64,000 bases of DNA from Streptomyces sp. KMM 9044 (GCF_024701375.2 NZ_CP113910.1:5270001-5334000); one strand, 5' to 3'. Shown: positions 53,608-62,514, numbered from the stretch's first letter. The notes: generated by a model from the sequence alone, not told the origin. Numbers and translations: made by a program.

Positions 53608-54459
53608 TCACACCTCTCCCACGAAGGAGTAGGGCACCCACGGGCCCGAGAGTTCGATCCGTGCGCCGGTACGTTCCCGCAAGTCCCTTGCGAGCATGTT
53701 CAGTTCGGCCGACCGGTGCTCGGCGACCAGGTAGGTGGCGTTGAGGACCTGGACCCGGTGGTCGCCGTCGGCCGTTCGGGGACCGTGCGGCCGGAGCCGG
53801 CGGGACGCCGTGGCGATGCGGGACACCTGCGCGTCCACCGTCTCGGCGACGCGCAGGGAGTCCTCCCTGTGCTGCTCGCGCCGCGCCCGCAGGTTCCGTC
53901 TGCGCTCCAGATACGCCCGCCCCGCTCCCGGAGCCGGACCGCTGCCCCGGTCGCCCGGAGGGTTCGGCCGCTGCGCCGTTCTCTCGCCGCCGCCCGAGGC
54001 GTCATCTCCCGAAGCGGCGGCCGCGTAGACCTTCACGCCCCATTCGGCGTGGTGCGCGATACGTTTCAGGGCGGTGTGGAAGCGCGCCGACTCGTTGCCC
54101 AGCACGCGTCTGGCCCTGTCCTCGCCGTTGTACAGCGTCGCCAGTGGCAAGGGGACCGTGGGCGCCTGGGCGGCGACCGCCGACACGACCTCGTGGTGGG
54201 CGCGTGCATACCGTTCGAGCTCGGGCTCGTCCGCCAGACGCTCCTGCCAGGCCTCGTCCGTGAACTCGGCCGCCCGAACGGTCTGCACGATCGCGGTGAG
54301 GGAACCGAAGGACAGCGAACGCAGGGGTTCGCCCCGGGTGACCCCGGACACCCCGTCGAGGGCCGGCCCTCCGTCGGCGCGGCAGACCGCGTACACGTAG
54401 AGGGCGCTCGGTTCCGATGTTTCCGATGTTTCCGAAGCCCTGGGACTGCGCTCCGTCAT
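53608..54459 (-). CDS. gvpL: Gas vesicle protein L (GvpF/L family)
   Basis: This 283-residue GvpL/F family protein has ALYVYAVCRADGGPALDG at the N-terminus, YARAHHEVVSAVAAQAPTVP in the middle and the conserved finish IELSGPWVPYSFVGEV. An Arg-rich insert (residues about 170-205) is unusual. ATG at 54459 overlaps gvpJ by four bases. It helps GvpA assemble. Confidence 0.9.
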   Translation of the reverse strand: MTERSPRASETSETSEPSALYVYAVCRADGGPALDGVSGVTRGEPLRSLSFGSLTAIVQTVRAAEFTDEAWQERLADEPELERYARAHHEVVSAVAAQAPTVPLPLATLYNGEDRARRVLGNESARFHTALKRIAHHAEWGVKVYAAAASGDDASGGGERTAQRPNPPGDRGSGPAPGAGRAYLERRRNLRARREQHREDSLRVAETVDAQVSRIATASRRLRPHGPRTADGDHRVQVLNATYLVAEHRSAELNMLARDLRERTGARIELSGPWVPYSFVGEV

Positions 54460-54809
54460 TCCTCTGTTTCTCCCCGGCTCGATGATGCGGATGCGGAGGT
54501 GGACTCGAGTGCCTCCAGGCGGGCGCGCAGTTCGCGGTTCTCGGCCTGCAGAGCGCTTCGCGCCGCTCGGGAGCTGAGCGCCGGGTCGGTCTCCCACCAG
54601 TCGATGCCGGCCTTCTTCGCGGTGTCCACGGACGCCACGAAGAGACGCAGCCGGATGGTCAGCAACTCGATGTCGAGAAGGTCGATCTTGATGTCGCCGG
54701 CGATCACGATGCCCTTGTCGAGCACGCGCTCGAGGATGTCGGCGAGGTCGGTGTTCCGCGGCCCGGGGACAGGGGAGCAAGCGTCCTGCCTGAAGTCGAG
54801 GTCGGTCAC
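54456..54809 (-). CDS. gvpJ: Gas vesicle protein J
   Basis: This 117-residue GvpA-superfamily protein has TDLADILERVLDKGIVIAGD and IDLLDIELLTIRLRLFVASV followed by WWETDPAL, as in GvpJ, and a coiled, Ser-rich tail. GTG at 54809 overlaps the gvpZ stop. A minor shell or cap protein. Confidence 0.9.
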   Translation of the reverse strand: MTDLDFRQDACSPVPGPRNTDLADILERVLDKGIVIAGDIKIDLLDIELLTIRLRLFVASVDTAKKAGIDWWETDPALSSRAARSALQAENRELRARLEALESTSASASSSRGETEE

Positions 54810-55936
54810 CGGGCCCTCCGGGGGCGCCGCTTGGCGGGAGCCGCACGCTTCTTGGGCGGGCTCTCCTCGTCTTCGTCCTCTTCCTCGTCCTTCTCGTCCT
54901 TCTCGTCCTTCTCGTCCTTCTCGTCCTCCTCGTCCTTCTCGTCCTCCTCGTCCTCCTCGTCTTCCTCGTCTTCCTCGTCTTCTTCGTCCTCGCCCGTCAG
55001 TTCGTCGTCCTCGGCCTCGCCGTCCTCCCAGCCGTCCTCGCCTTCTTCCTCGTCCTCGGGAGCCTCCGCCTCCGGGCCCTCCTCGCCCTCCTCGCCTTCT
55101 TCGCGCTCTTGTTCCTCCTCCATAGCCTCTTCGTGGGACTTGACGACTTCTCCGTCCCGGATCTCGCCGCGCCAGCTCTCGGGCTCCTCGTCGGTGAGCG
55201 TGACGTACCGCTGGAAGTGCTTGAAGTCCAGGCGAACACGGCGCCCCTGGGCACGCCAGATGTTGCCCGTCTTCTCGAAGAACCCGGCCGGGTAGTACTC
55301 GAGGACCAGGACGATACGGGTGAGGGACGGAGCCAGTTCGTGGAAGCTCACGGCACCCCGCGTGGTGCCCTTGGCGCCTTCCGACGTCCACACGATGCGC
55401 TCGTCGGGCACCTGCTCCTGCACCGTCGCCTTGAAGCTGCGCGAAGACGGTCCGATCTTGACCTTCCAGTTGCTGCCCGTCTCGTCATCCATCGAGACGT
55501 CCTGAACACCCTTGGCGAAACCGCTGAATTTGTCGTACTGGGTCCAGTGGTCGTAAGCGGTCCGCAGAGGCACTCCCACATCGAGTACCTCGATGATGTT
55601 CATGAGCTTGCCGCCGCCCGACTTGCGCTTGCCCTTCCCCCCGCCGCCGAAGGTCTCCTTGACCTTGCCCACGACACCGTCCTTGACCCCCTTGACCTTT
55701 TCCGAGGCGAACGCCTTCACCGGCGATTCACCCTTGAGGACGCGTGAGCCGATCGCGGGCAGGGACCCGCCGTTCTCCGCGACGTCGGTCAGTCGGCCTG
55801 TGACGTCGGTCAGCTTGTCCTTCGCCTTCCCGGCGAGCTTCTCCGTCTGCGCACCGAGGAAGCCGGACATCTCCTGCCGGAGCCTGCTCAGTCCGGACTC
55901 CTCCGCCTCGGGCTCTTCGTTCTTCGTCTTGGCCAT
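54806..55936 (-). CDS. gvpZ: Gas vesicle operon protein Z (SRPBCC plus acidic-basic tail)
   Basis: This 376-residue protein has an N-terminal helical region, an SRPBCC/START-like domain (residues about 110-260, MNIIEVLDVGVPLRTAYDHW and KHFQRYVTLTDEEPESW), then about 100 residues of nearly pure Glu/Asp and Lys repeats (EEDEEDEEDEKDEEDEKDEK), and a basic end (PPKKRAAPAKRRPRRAR). The position between gvpY and gvpJ matches the streptomycete order. A role is not established; the polyampholyte tail could bind ions, RNA or the vesicle surface. Confidence 0.82.
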   Translation of the reverse strand: MAKTKNEEPEAEESGLSRLRQEMSGFLGAQTEKLAGKAKDKLTDVTGRLTDVAENGGSLPAIGSRVLKGESPVKAFASEKVKGVKDGVVGKVKETFGGGGKGKRKSGGGKLMNIIEVLDVGVPLRTAYDHWTQYDKFSGFAKGVQDVSMDDETGSNWKVKIGPSSRSFKATVQEQVPDERIVWTSEGAKGTTRGAVSFHELAPSLTRIVLVLEYYPAGFFEKTGNIWRAQGRRVRLDFKHFQRYVTLTDEEPESWRGEIRDGEVVKSHEEAMEEEQEREEGEEGEEGPEAEAPEDEEEGEDGWEDGEAEDDELTGEDEEDEEDEEDEEDEEDEKDEEDEKDEKDEKDEKDEEEDEDEESPPKKRAAPAKRRPRRAR

Positions 55937-55942
55937 GACTCG

Positions 55943-56731
55943 CTACCTCCGACGCTTCGTGCGCTTGGATGCGGTCCCCTTCGCAGGAGAGGTCTTCTTG
56001 GAGGCCGACTTCTTGGCCGGGGTGGATTTCTTGGCCGGGGTGGATTTCTTGGCGGTCGCCTTCTTCGCGGGAGCCGTCTTCTTGGCCGCGGTCTTCTTGG
56101 CCGGGGCGGACTTCTTGGCCGGGGGCTTCCTGGGGGCACGCTTTCCCGACGGCCGTTTCTCCGGCTTCTGCTCGGGGCTCTCCTCTTCCTCTTCCTCTTC
56201 CTCTTCCTCGCCTTCTTCTTCCTCTCCTTCCTCTCCTTCCTCTCCTTCCTCCTCTGCGTCGGGTTCCTCTTCCTCTTCCTCCTCTTCCTCGGCGCTGGGT
56301 TCTTCCTCTTCTTCCTCCTCGCCCTCGCCCTCGCCGTACTCTTCGTCCTCGTACTCGTCCTCGAGCTCCTCGTCGACGTCTTCGTCCTTGTCCTTGTCCT
56401 TGTTTTCGCCCTGCGGAGTTTCGAGGAGACGGGCCGTGCGGGCGCTGACCGCGTCGGCCAGCGAGCTCATGCGGCGGTTGGCGGCGGCGGTCGCGGCCTT
56501 GCGGCTCGCGTCGAGGACCTCGCCCTTGAACTGGTTCTGGAGTTCGGCGAACTGGGGAACCTCGCCGAGCCGGCGCATCCCCTCCGCGGCGAGTTGGCGG
56601 GGCTCCAGGCCGAATCGCCTGCCGGCCAGGTACGTGGCGACGCTGAGGGCCACCCGTCCCTTCTTGGTCCGGCCCAGCACGTAGCCGCCGAGCAGCGCGG
56701 CCCCCACGACAACCTTGGACTGGTCTTCCAT
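55943..56731 (-). CDS. gvpY: Gas vesicle operon protein Y (acidic plus histone-like tail)
   Basis: This 262-residue protein has an N-terminal hydrophobic helix (VVVGAALLGGYVLGR), a helical part to residue 105, a long Glu-rich block (residues about 110-190) and an H1-like C-terminal tail of repeats such as AKKSTPAKKSTPAKKSA. ATG at 56731 has AGGTGA seven bases upstream. It is probably named gvpY by position. The histone-like tail suggests nucleic acid contact, not shown. Confidence 0.8.
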   Translation of the reverse strand: MEDQSKVVVGAALLGGYVLGRTKKGRVALSVATYLAGRRFGLEPRQLAAEGMRRLGEVPQFAELQNQFKGEVLDASRKAATAAANRRMSSLADAVSARTARLLETPQGENKDKDKDEDVDEELEDEYEDEEYGEGEGEEEEEEEPSAEEEEEEEEEPDAEEEGEEGEEGEEEEGEEEEEEEEEESPEQKPEKRPSGKRAPRKPPAKKSAPAKKTAAKKTAPAKKATAKKSTPAKKSTPAKKSASKKTSPAKGTASKRTKRRR

Positions 56732-56738
56732 CAGCACG

Positions 56739-56999
56739 TCACCTTCGATCGTGATCGCTCTTCGCCGGGCCGACCCGCACGGCGTGCAGCCGGTCGAGCA
56801 GCCTTTCCTCTTCCCGTTCGAACTCCTCCAAAGTGATCTCGCCCGCCTCGAGTTCCTGGTTGAGTACCGCCAACTGCGTACGCAGCACGGCGGGGTCGTG
56901 CAACTCGCGCTCGGCGGCGTCGTGGAGCTTCTCGGCCACCCAGACCACGCCGCGGACCGGTGCGATGGGCAGCGTGAGCAGGCCGGTGATCAGCCCCAT
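56739..56999 (-). CDS. gvpG: Gas vesicle protein G
   Basis: This 86-residue GvpG has MGLITGLLTLPIAPVRGVVW and LNQELEAGEITLEEFEREEE, the family signature. It is a small assembly factor. It begins one base after the gvpF stop. Confidence 0.9.
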   Translation of the reverse strand: MGLITGLLTLPIAPVRGVVWVAEKLHDAAERELHDPAVLRTQLAVLNQELEAGEITLEEFEREEERLLDRLHAVRVGPAKSDHDRR

Positions 57000-57000
57000 G

Positions 57001-57756
57001 TCACGCCCCGCCCACGGGGGCGGGGCGGGCCTCCGACGAGACGAAGCTGTAGCAGGGGAGCGGGCCGGCGAGCCGGACCTCCAGGTGCTCTTGATGAGCG
57101 TCCGCGAAGTCCCGGGCCCTGGTGAGGAAGGTGTCGCTGTCGCCGCGGTCGACGAGGAAGGACACGTTGAGGGCGCAGCCCGGGACGGCGGGGCCTGCTG
57201 CCACGGCGCGGGCCCTGGGTGTGAGGTCACGCAGCAGGCGCTGCCCTGCCGCCGCCGCTCTGCGGGTGAGTGCGGTGGTGACGGCCTCGCCCAGTCTGAT
57301 GCTGGCTTCGTAGCCGGGGCGCCGCCGTGCGGCAACGCGAAGCCGCCGCACGTCCTTCTCCTCGGCGACGAGGGCCGCCAGCGCGTTCTGTGCCGGAAGC
57401 GCCTTGACGTTGATCTCGAAGCGGCCGGCCAGCTGTTCCAGGGTGGCCGCATGGCGGGACCCGGCGGCGGCCAGTTGATGCAGAATCGTTTCTTCGTCCG
57501 GCGCGACCATGCCGAACCGCATGGGCAGCACCGGCCCCTCGTCCGTCAGGCGCATGAGGAGTTCCTGGTGTGCCAGCAGGTCGCGACGTCGCGCGCGCAG
57601 TTCGGGCGGCGCGTCGCTGATGACCGCGTCGAGCGGGCCCTGCCTGATCGTCCGGACCCGGGCGGGAGGGGAGCCCACGCCGCCGAGCCCTTTCGGGAGC
57701 GCCGTTCCCGCCCGCAGGATCGCGTAGACGTACACACCGTCGGTCATTACGGTCAT
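57001..57756 (-). CDS. gvpF: Gas vesicle protein F
   Basis: This 251-residue protein is GvpF of the GvpF/L family: GVYVYAILRAGTALPKGLGG, PVLPMRFGMVAPDEETILH, and the C-terminal LNVSFLVDRGDSDTFLTRA and VRLAGPLPCYSFVS. GvpF chaperones the shell protein GvpA. ATG at 57756 overlaps the gvpA stop. Confidence 0.92.
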   Translation of the reverse strand: MTVMTDGVYVYAILRAGTALPKGLGGVGSPPARVRTIRQGPLDAVISDAPPELRARRRDLLAHQELLMRLTDEGPVLPMRFGMVAPDEETILHQLAAAGSRHAATLEQLAGRFEINVKALPAQNALAALVAEEKDVRRLRVAARRRPGYEASIRLGEAVTTALTRRAAAAGQRLLRDLTPRARAVAAGPAVPGCALNVSFLVDRGDSDTFLTRARDFADAHQEHLEVRLAGPLPCYSFVSSEARPAPVGGA

Positions 57757-58211
57757 GCCTCCACGCGGCGTCGGCTGCTCTTGCGCGCGGGGGCACGCTT
57801 CTTCGGGCGTTCCTGCCGCTCGTCCTCGTCCTCGTCCTCTTCGTCGTCGGACGAGTCGCCGCCGCCGACCGCCCTGCGCATGGTGTCGCCCACGGTGTCG
57901 GCCGCCTTGCGCACCTTGCGCTTGCCGACGGCCTTGGCCGCACCGCCGCCGAACAGTTCGGGGACCGTGGTGCTGCCGGAATCACGCTCGAGGTCCAGCC
58001 GGTTGCACGCTTCGGCGAACCGCAGATAGGTGTCCACACTCGCGACGACGATGCGCGCGTCGATCTTGAGGATCTCGATCCCGACCAGCGAGACCCTTAT
58101 GAACACATCGATGACCATGCCGCGGTCGAGAATCAGTTCCAGCACGTCGTACAGCGTGCCGGCGCGAGGCGGGCAGGCCACTCCTTCGTCGGAGTAGGTG
58201 GTCACGGGCAT
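57753..58211 (-). CDS. gvpA: Gas vesicle structural protein A, long form
   Basis: This 152-residue protein contains the GvpA core at residues about 15-75: TLYDVLELILDRGMVIDVFI and VGIEILKIDARIVVASVDTY, then LRFAEACNRLD. GvpA forms the vesicle shell. It extends well beyond the usual 70-residue protein with an acidic and then basic tail (DDEEDEDEDERQERPKKRA). Such long tails occur in streptomycete gvpA. Confidence 0.92.
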   Translation of the reverse strand: MPVTTYSDEGVACPPRAGTLYDVLELILDRGMVIDVFIRVSLVGIEILKIDARIVVASVDTYLRFAEACNRLDLERDSGSTTVPELFGGGAAKAVGKRKVRKAADTVGDTMRRAVGGGDSSDDEEDEDEDERQERPKKRAPARKSSRRRVEA

Positions 58212-58245
58212 GGAAGGTCCTTCCAGCAGAGGGAGCGAACACGGA

Positions 58246-58566
58246 TCACTCGTCGGCCGCACCGCGGCGGTAGCGGCGGACCCTTCGGTACTCGAGGAGC
58301 TCGCCGGCCCGGTCGAGTTGCACCTCGTAGGAGGCCAGGAGGCTCGTGGTGTCGGGAATCCGTGGAACTTCCAGAACGTCCACCACCACACACCAGCCGT
58401 CGTCGGAACGGCGGACGGCGGACACGCCCTCCGCCGGGTGGTCGATCAGCCCTTCCAGGGTCTGGAGGGCGGTACGGGCCGCGTGATCGGGCCCTCGCGC
58501 GGATCCGGTACGGCGAGCGGGCGCCGTTTTGGTATTCCCGGCGGGTGTACGACGTGGTGGTGCCAT
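58246..58566 (-). CDS. gvpO: Gas vesicle protein O
   Basis: This 106-residue protein is of the GvpO family: TALQTLEGLIDHPAEGVSAV, WCVVVDVLEVPRIPDTTSLL and ASYEVQLDRAGELLEYRRVR. The first 30 residues are basic and low in complexity. It is the first gene of the operon, with a 34-base gap to gvpA. GvpO is needed for gas vesicle formation in haloarchaea. Confidence 0.88.
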   Translation of the reverse strand: MAPPRRTPAGNTKTAPARRTGSARGPDHAARTALQTLEGLIDHPAEGVSAVRRSDDGWCVVVDVLEVPRIPDTTSLLASYEVQLDRAGELLEYRRVRRYRRGAADE

Positions 58567-58741
58567 ATGGTCAGTTTCGCCCTTCCCGTCGGACGCGCAT
58601 CTTGAGCGGATCCATCGGTGCGGGACAGGTCACGCCGCCGTAGACATGCGCGCGCCTTCCCCCTGCGGGGTGAAAGAAACATCAGGTTATGTGCGTGGTG
58701 TGAGAACTCCGGGGCATTCGGTTCATCGGAGGTTGATAATC

Positions 58742-58912
58742 ATGGTTCCCCTGCTTCTTGTTCTTCTTTTGGCCCTCGTCCTCTTCGGTGCCGGATTCGC
58801 TCTGAAGGCCCTGTGGATCGTGGCGGTGATCGTGCTCGCCGTGTGGCTGCTCGGTTTCGTCATGCGCTCCGCAGGCGCGGGCGGCAACAAGGGCCGGTGG
58901 TACCGCTGGTAG
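58742..58912 (+). CDS. Small hydrophobic protein
   Basis: This 56-residue protein has two membrane helices (LLLVLLLALVLFGAGFAL and LWIVAVIVLAVWLLGFVM) and a short Arg/Trp tail. It resembles the widespread actinobacterial small hydrophobic stress proteins of unknown role. GGAGG lies nine bases before the ATG. Divergent from gvpO, it shares the 175-base upstream region. Confidence 0.7.
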   Translation: MVPLLLVLLLALVLFGAGFALKALWIVAVIVLAVWLLGFVMRSAGAGGNKGRWYRW

Positions 58913-58929
58913 ACCAGCCGTACCGGCAC

Positions 58930-58976
58930 GCGTGCGGGGTGGTGACGGACTTGTTCTCCGTTACCACCCCGCACGC
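58930..58976 (+). terminator. Hairpin after the small hydrophobic gene
   Basis: GCGTGCGGGGTGGT pairs with ACCACCCCGCACGC, with further pairing around the loop (ACGGA/TCCGT). It begins 18 bases after the stop at 58912. Confidence 0.8.
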
Positions 58977-58982
58977 ACGCCC

Positions 58983-59019
58983 GCCGGCCTCGCCACCCTG
59001 ACGGGGTGGCGAGGCCGGC
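58983..59019 (+). terminator. Second, tandem hairpin
   Basis: GCCGGCCTCGCCACCC at 58983-58998 pairs exactly with its complement at 59004-59019 around TGACG. It closely follows the first hairpin and can act in both directions. Confidence 0.8.
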
Positions 59020-59429
59020 GCGTGCCACCGTCTCCGACGGCATGACCGCTTTCCCTGCAGGGACGTCAGCCACAGCGCCGCCCCGGCGTCCGTACAACGC
59101 CGCTGAGGCGACGTCCCGGGCAAGGGGCGAGATCGCACAACGGTGACCGGCCCCTCGCAGGGCACCTGCCGAGTACCCGGCGCAACACGGCGGTCGGTCG
59201 CGCGGGAAGCGGCACCCCCCGCCTCGTGGGTACGTGCAGGTCCTGCACGGCCTGGTCCCAGCTGTCCTGGAGATCGTCCTCGTTCGGTGGGGACTGCGCG
59301 GCCTCCTCGCGGGCACGCACGACCACCGTCGACCAGCACGACGAAGGCGCCGAGCACAGGGCTTCAAGCCGACCGAGACCCGCCGCTCCGGGCGGTGGAT
59401 CGACCTGGCTCCGCCCCACGGCGCCGGGA
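59020..59429. other. Unassigned stretch before an RHS fragment
   Basis: There is no supported gene. A minus-strand frame contains EEAAQSPPNEDDLQDSWDQA, which looks protein-like, but there is no start, ribosome site or known domain. Confidence 0.45.
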
Positions 59430-59671
59430 CTGGCGAGCACCACCACGGACGGCGTGGACACCGGATTCATCCGGGAACCGGCGGGCACGTTGAACTCCAT
59501 GACCACTGGGGGAAAGTCCTTCTACTACCTCACCGACGTGACGGGCAACGTCCTCGGACTGGTCGACGACGCGGGCAGGCACACCCGCACCTACGCGTAC
59601 GGGCCGACCGGCCTGCCCCGCACCACCCCCACCGAGGCGGTTCCGCAGCCGTACCGCTACGCCGGTGTCCA
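59430..59671 (+). pseudogene. RHS-repeat fragment
   Basis: The plus frame reads DGVDTGFIREPAGTLNSM then SFYYLTDVTGNVLGLVDDAG and YGPTGLPRTTPTEAVPQPYR, a stretch of an RHS core a short distance before its conserved end. At 59672 it passes abruptly, with a frame change, into a GH43 sequence. This is an RHS gene scrap far from the toxin locus at the left end. Confidence 0.75.
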
Positions 59672-60531
59672 CGCCCACCTACGACTGGGAGCGGCAGGGC
59701 GCGGCCGTCAACGAGGGGCCGGAGATCCTGCAGCGGGGCGGGCGGACCTTCCTCGTCTGCTCCGCCGGCGGCTGCCGGACCCCCGACTACAAGCTCGGCC
59801 GGCTCTCCCTCACCGGCTCCGACCCCACCTCCGCTTCCTCCCGGAGCAAGAAGTCCACGCCCGTCTTCCAGCGCAGCGACGGCAACGGCGTGTACGGGCC
59901 GGGGCACAACGGGTTCTTCGCCTCCCCGGACGGGAGCGAGAGCCGGATCGTCTACCACGCCAACGACTCGGCGTCGGACGGCTGCGACAACGGGCGCACC
60001 GCCCGGGCGCAGAAGTTCATCCGGAACTCCGGCGGTTCACCGAACCTTGGCACGCCCGTACGGCCCGGGGCGAGCCAGACCGGGCCCCCGGGCGAGCCGT
60101 CGGGCGTCTCCACCACCTACACCCTCACCCACCGCAACAGTGGCAAGTGCCTTGGAGTCGCCGACAGTTCATCCGCAGACGGGGCCGACGTGCGGCAGTA
60201 CACCTGCAACGGCGGCGCCAACCAGCGCTGGCGGCTGGAGGGTTTCGGCGATGACCCCCACCGGCTGGTCAACGCCTCTACCGGCAAGGTGCTGGACACC
60301 GAGAACTGCTCCGCCGCCGACGGGGCCGGCCTGCGCCAGTGGTCGTGGCTGGACGACACCTGTCAGCGGTTCCGGTTCGTCGCCACCGACGGCGGTCATG
60401 TCCGGATCGTCAACCAGGCCACCGGCAGGGTCGCCGACGTCGCCGACTGCTCCACCGCCGACTCGGCCGACGTACGGCAGTGGACCTGGCTGAACAACCA
60501 CTGCCAGCAGTGGCGGCTCAATCCGGCCTGA
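59672..60531 (+). pseudogene. GH43-ricin B secreted hydrolase, N-terminus lost
   Basis: From PTYDWERQGAAVNEGPEILQ the frame follows a GH43-like propeller C-terminal half (FLVCSAGGCRTPDYKLGRLS and ESRIVYHANDSASDGC), a linker, and a ricin B-type lectin (CBM13) domain with three QxW repeats (NQRWRLEG, CQRFRFV, CQQWRLNPA). The signal peptide and the catalytic Asp of GH43 are missing because the gene is fused to an RHS scrap upstream. A start at 59665 would give a 288-residue protein, but expression is doubtful. Confidence 0.75.
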
Positions 60532-60548
60532 TCGGCAAAGCCCGGGCG

Positions 60549-62303
60549 TCAGACCACCTGGCCCACGCCCGCCGCCTCCGGCCAGCTCTGCGCCCCGGCC
60601 GGCCAGCCCGTCGCCGGGGCCGGGGAGAGGCCGTCGGTGCCCCTGACCTGCGCCGCCGTCAGGCCGCCGCGAGCGGGGACACCGGGCGGGGTGGGGCCGG
60701 TGGGCATCGGGGAAGGGGCGAAGGACGCCGCGGCGGACATCGGGGCCGGCGCGGGTGCCGGGACCGGAGCCGCCATGGGCTGCGGCGGCATCTGCTGGGG
60801 CATCTGCGGGGGGACCGGCTGCTGAGGAATGTGCTGGGGCACCTGCTGCGGTACGGGCTGAGGAACCGGTTGCTGCACGGGTTGCGACTGCACGGGTTGC
60901 GGCTGCAGGGGCGGTGGCTCCTGCAGCGGCCCCGACGAGGCTGCCGCCGGCATCGGCATCCCGCCGCCCGTGCCCACCGTGCCCGGGGGCGGGGCGGCGG
61001 TGAGCGGCATGCCGATGCCGGCGGCCGGAGCGGCGGGGAGGCCCGGGACACCCGCACCGGCCCCGAGGGCCTGCGCGGCGAGGCCCTGGGTGCCGGCGCC
61101 GTTGGTCTCGCTGACCAGGCGGTCTATCGCCGCCGTGCCCGAGCTGTAGCCGGTCCCCGTGGCCTGTTCGGGCACGGCGGCTCCCCTCCTGGAGGTCCCG
61201 TAGAGCACCTGTTCCAGGCCGGACACCAGGCGGCGCACGTCCACCTGAGGGCGCACCACGAGACGCAGGAAGCGGCTGGACGAGCCGATCTTGTTGCCGC
61301 ACTCGCGGACCAGGAGCCGGTGCTCGGTGAGCATGCGGTCCCGGACCACGGTGCCTTCGGCGCCCACGGGGAGGCGCACGAAGAGGAAGTTGCCCTGGGA
61401 CGGGTAGACGGTCAGACCGGGCAGTGAGGAGAGCTGGCCGGACATGTCCATCCGGTCGCGGCGCACCTGGTGCAGGCTCTGCTGGTACTCGGTGCCGTGC
61501 TCCTTGAGCATGAACACCACGTGCTCGGCGAAGGAGTTGAGGTTCCACTTCGGCAGCATCGAGCGGACGCGGCCCGCGAGCGAGGGGTTGGCGACGAGGT
61601 AGCCGAAACGGATGCCGTGCAGCCCGAAGTTCTTGCCGAGGCTGCGCAGGACGATGACGTTGGGGCGCAGCATCGCCTCCTGCACCACGGACGGTTCCAC
61701 CTCGGCGTCGGCGAACTCCAGGAACGACTCGTCGATCACCACCAGGTCGAGGTCGGCCATCGCGTCCATGAACTGCACGATCGCGTGCTTGTGCAGGAAC
61801 CCGCCGTCGGGGTTGTTGGGGTTGCAGATCACCGCGACCCTGGTGCCCCGCGCCCGGATGAACTCGCCGTACTGGGCCAGGTCGAGGGCGAAGCCGCTGG
61901 ACTCCTGGAGCGGGAACATGTCGACCCGCTTGCCGGTCTCCATGGGCTGGTCGGTCCAGCGGCCGAAGGTGGGGACGGGGACGGCGAGGGACTCGCGGAC
62001 CAGCAGGTGGTCGATCCAGGTGATGAGTTCCGTCGAGCCGTTGCCCATCGCCACGCACTGCGGCGGAAGCCGGAGCAGACTGCACAGCTCGGCCGTGATG
62101 GTGTCGGCGCTGCTCGGGTAGTACGTGATGATGTCGCGCAGCCGCGCCGCCATGTCCTCGAACATGGCCGGGGTGGGGAAGTACGGATTGCACGGAATGC
62201 AGAAGTCCACCGGGCCGACCCCGTCGCTCTCCCGTGCCAGCGCAGCCATCGAGGGGCTGTGTGCCGCGGTGCTGCGGAACAACGAGGTGACGTTGTCGGC
62301 CAT
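60549..62303 (-). CDS. PLP aminotransferase (fold I) with Pro/Gln-rich tail
   Basis: This 584-residue protein has residues 30-380 as a class I/II aminotransferase, like histidinol-phosphate or threonine-phosphate enzymes: VDFCIPCNPYFPTPAMFEDM, VICNPNNPDGGFLHKHAI, and the PLP Lys in VLRSLGKNFGLHGIRFGYLV. The last 200 residues are low complexity, rich in Pro, Gln and Ala (VPQPVPQQVPQHIPQQ). This tail is absent from typical family members. The function is not clear; the tail may mediate binding or assembly. Confidence 0.85.
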   Translation of the reverse strand: MADNVTSLFRSTAAHSPSMAALARESDGVGPVDFCIPCNPYFPTPAMFEDMAARLRDIITYYPSSADTITAELCSLLRLPPQCVAMGNGSTELITWIDHLLVRESLAVPVPTFGRWTDQPMETGKRVDMFPLQESSGFALDLAQYGEFIRARGTRVAVICNPNNPDGGFLHKHAIVQFMDAMADLDLVVIDESFLEFADAEVEPSVVQEAMLRPNVIVLRSLGKNFGLHGIRFGYLVANPSLAGRVRSMLPKWNLNSFAEHVVFMLKEHGTEYQQSLHQVRRDRMDMSGQLSSLPGLTVYPSQGNFLFVRLPVGAEGTVVRDRMLTEHRLLVRECGNKIGSSSRFLRLVVRPQVDVRRLVSGLEQVLYGTSRRGAAVPEQATGTGYSSGTAAIDRLVSETNGAGTQGLAAQALGAGAGVPGLPAAPAAGIGMPLTAAPPPGTVGTGGGMPMPAAASSGPLQEPPPLQPQPVQSQPVQQPVPQPVPQQVPQHIPQQPVPPQMPQQMPPQPMAAPVPAPAPAPMSAAASFAPSPMPTGPTPPGVPARGGLTAAQVRGTDGLSPAPATGWPAGAQSWPEAAGVGQVV

Positions 62304-62514
62304 GGAACCTCCGTGTACGGCGGGCCCGCCGGGGACGTACCGGGCCCGTCATGCGTGGGTGGCCCGCGCGGGGGAGCACGGGCCACCCGTACATACGGAG
62401 GGGGGTGTGGCGCTGTTCAGCCGATGTGAAAAAAGTGTGACGGCGTGAACCTCTGGCGCGGTTTACGCGTCACGCGCCCCCGCGCGGGGCCCCACCACGG
62501 ACGGCGCCCGTGGT

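Noticed and set aside
54831..55295. Serine-rich plus-strand frame opposite gvpZ
   Set aside because: Poly-Ser is the complement of the Glu/Asp repeats in gvpZ; it is not an independent gene.
60637..60825. Plus-strand frame opposite the Pro/Gln-rich tail of the aminotransferase
   Set aside because: Repetitive Gly/Ala-rich complement of the tail; no start context or domain.
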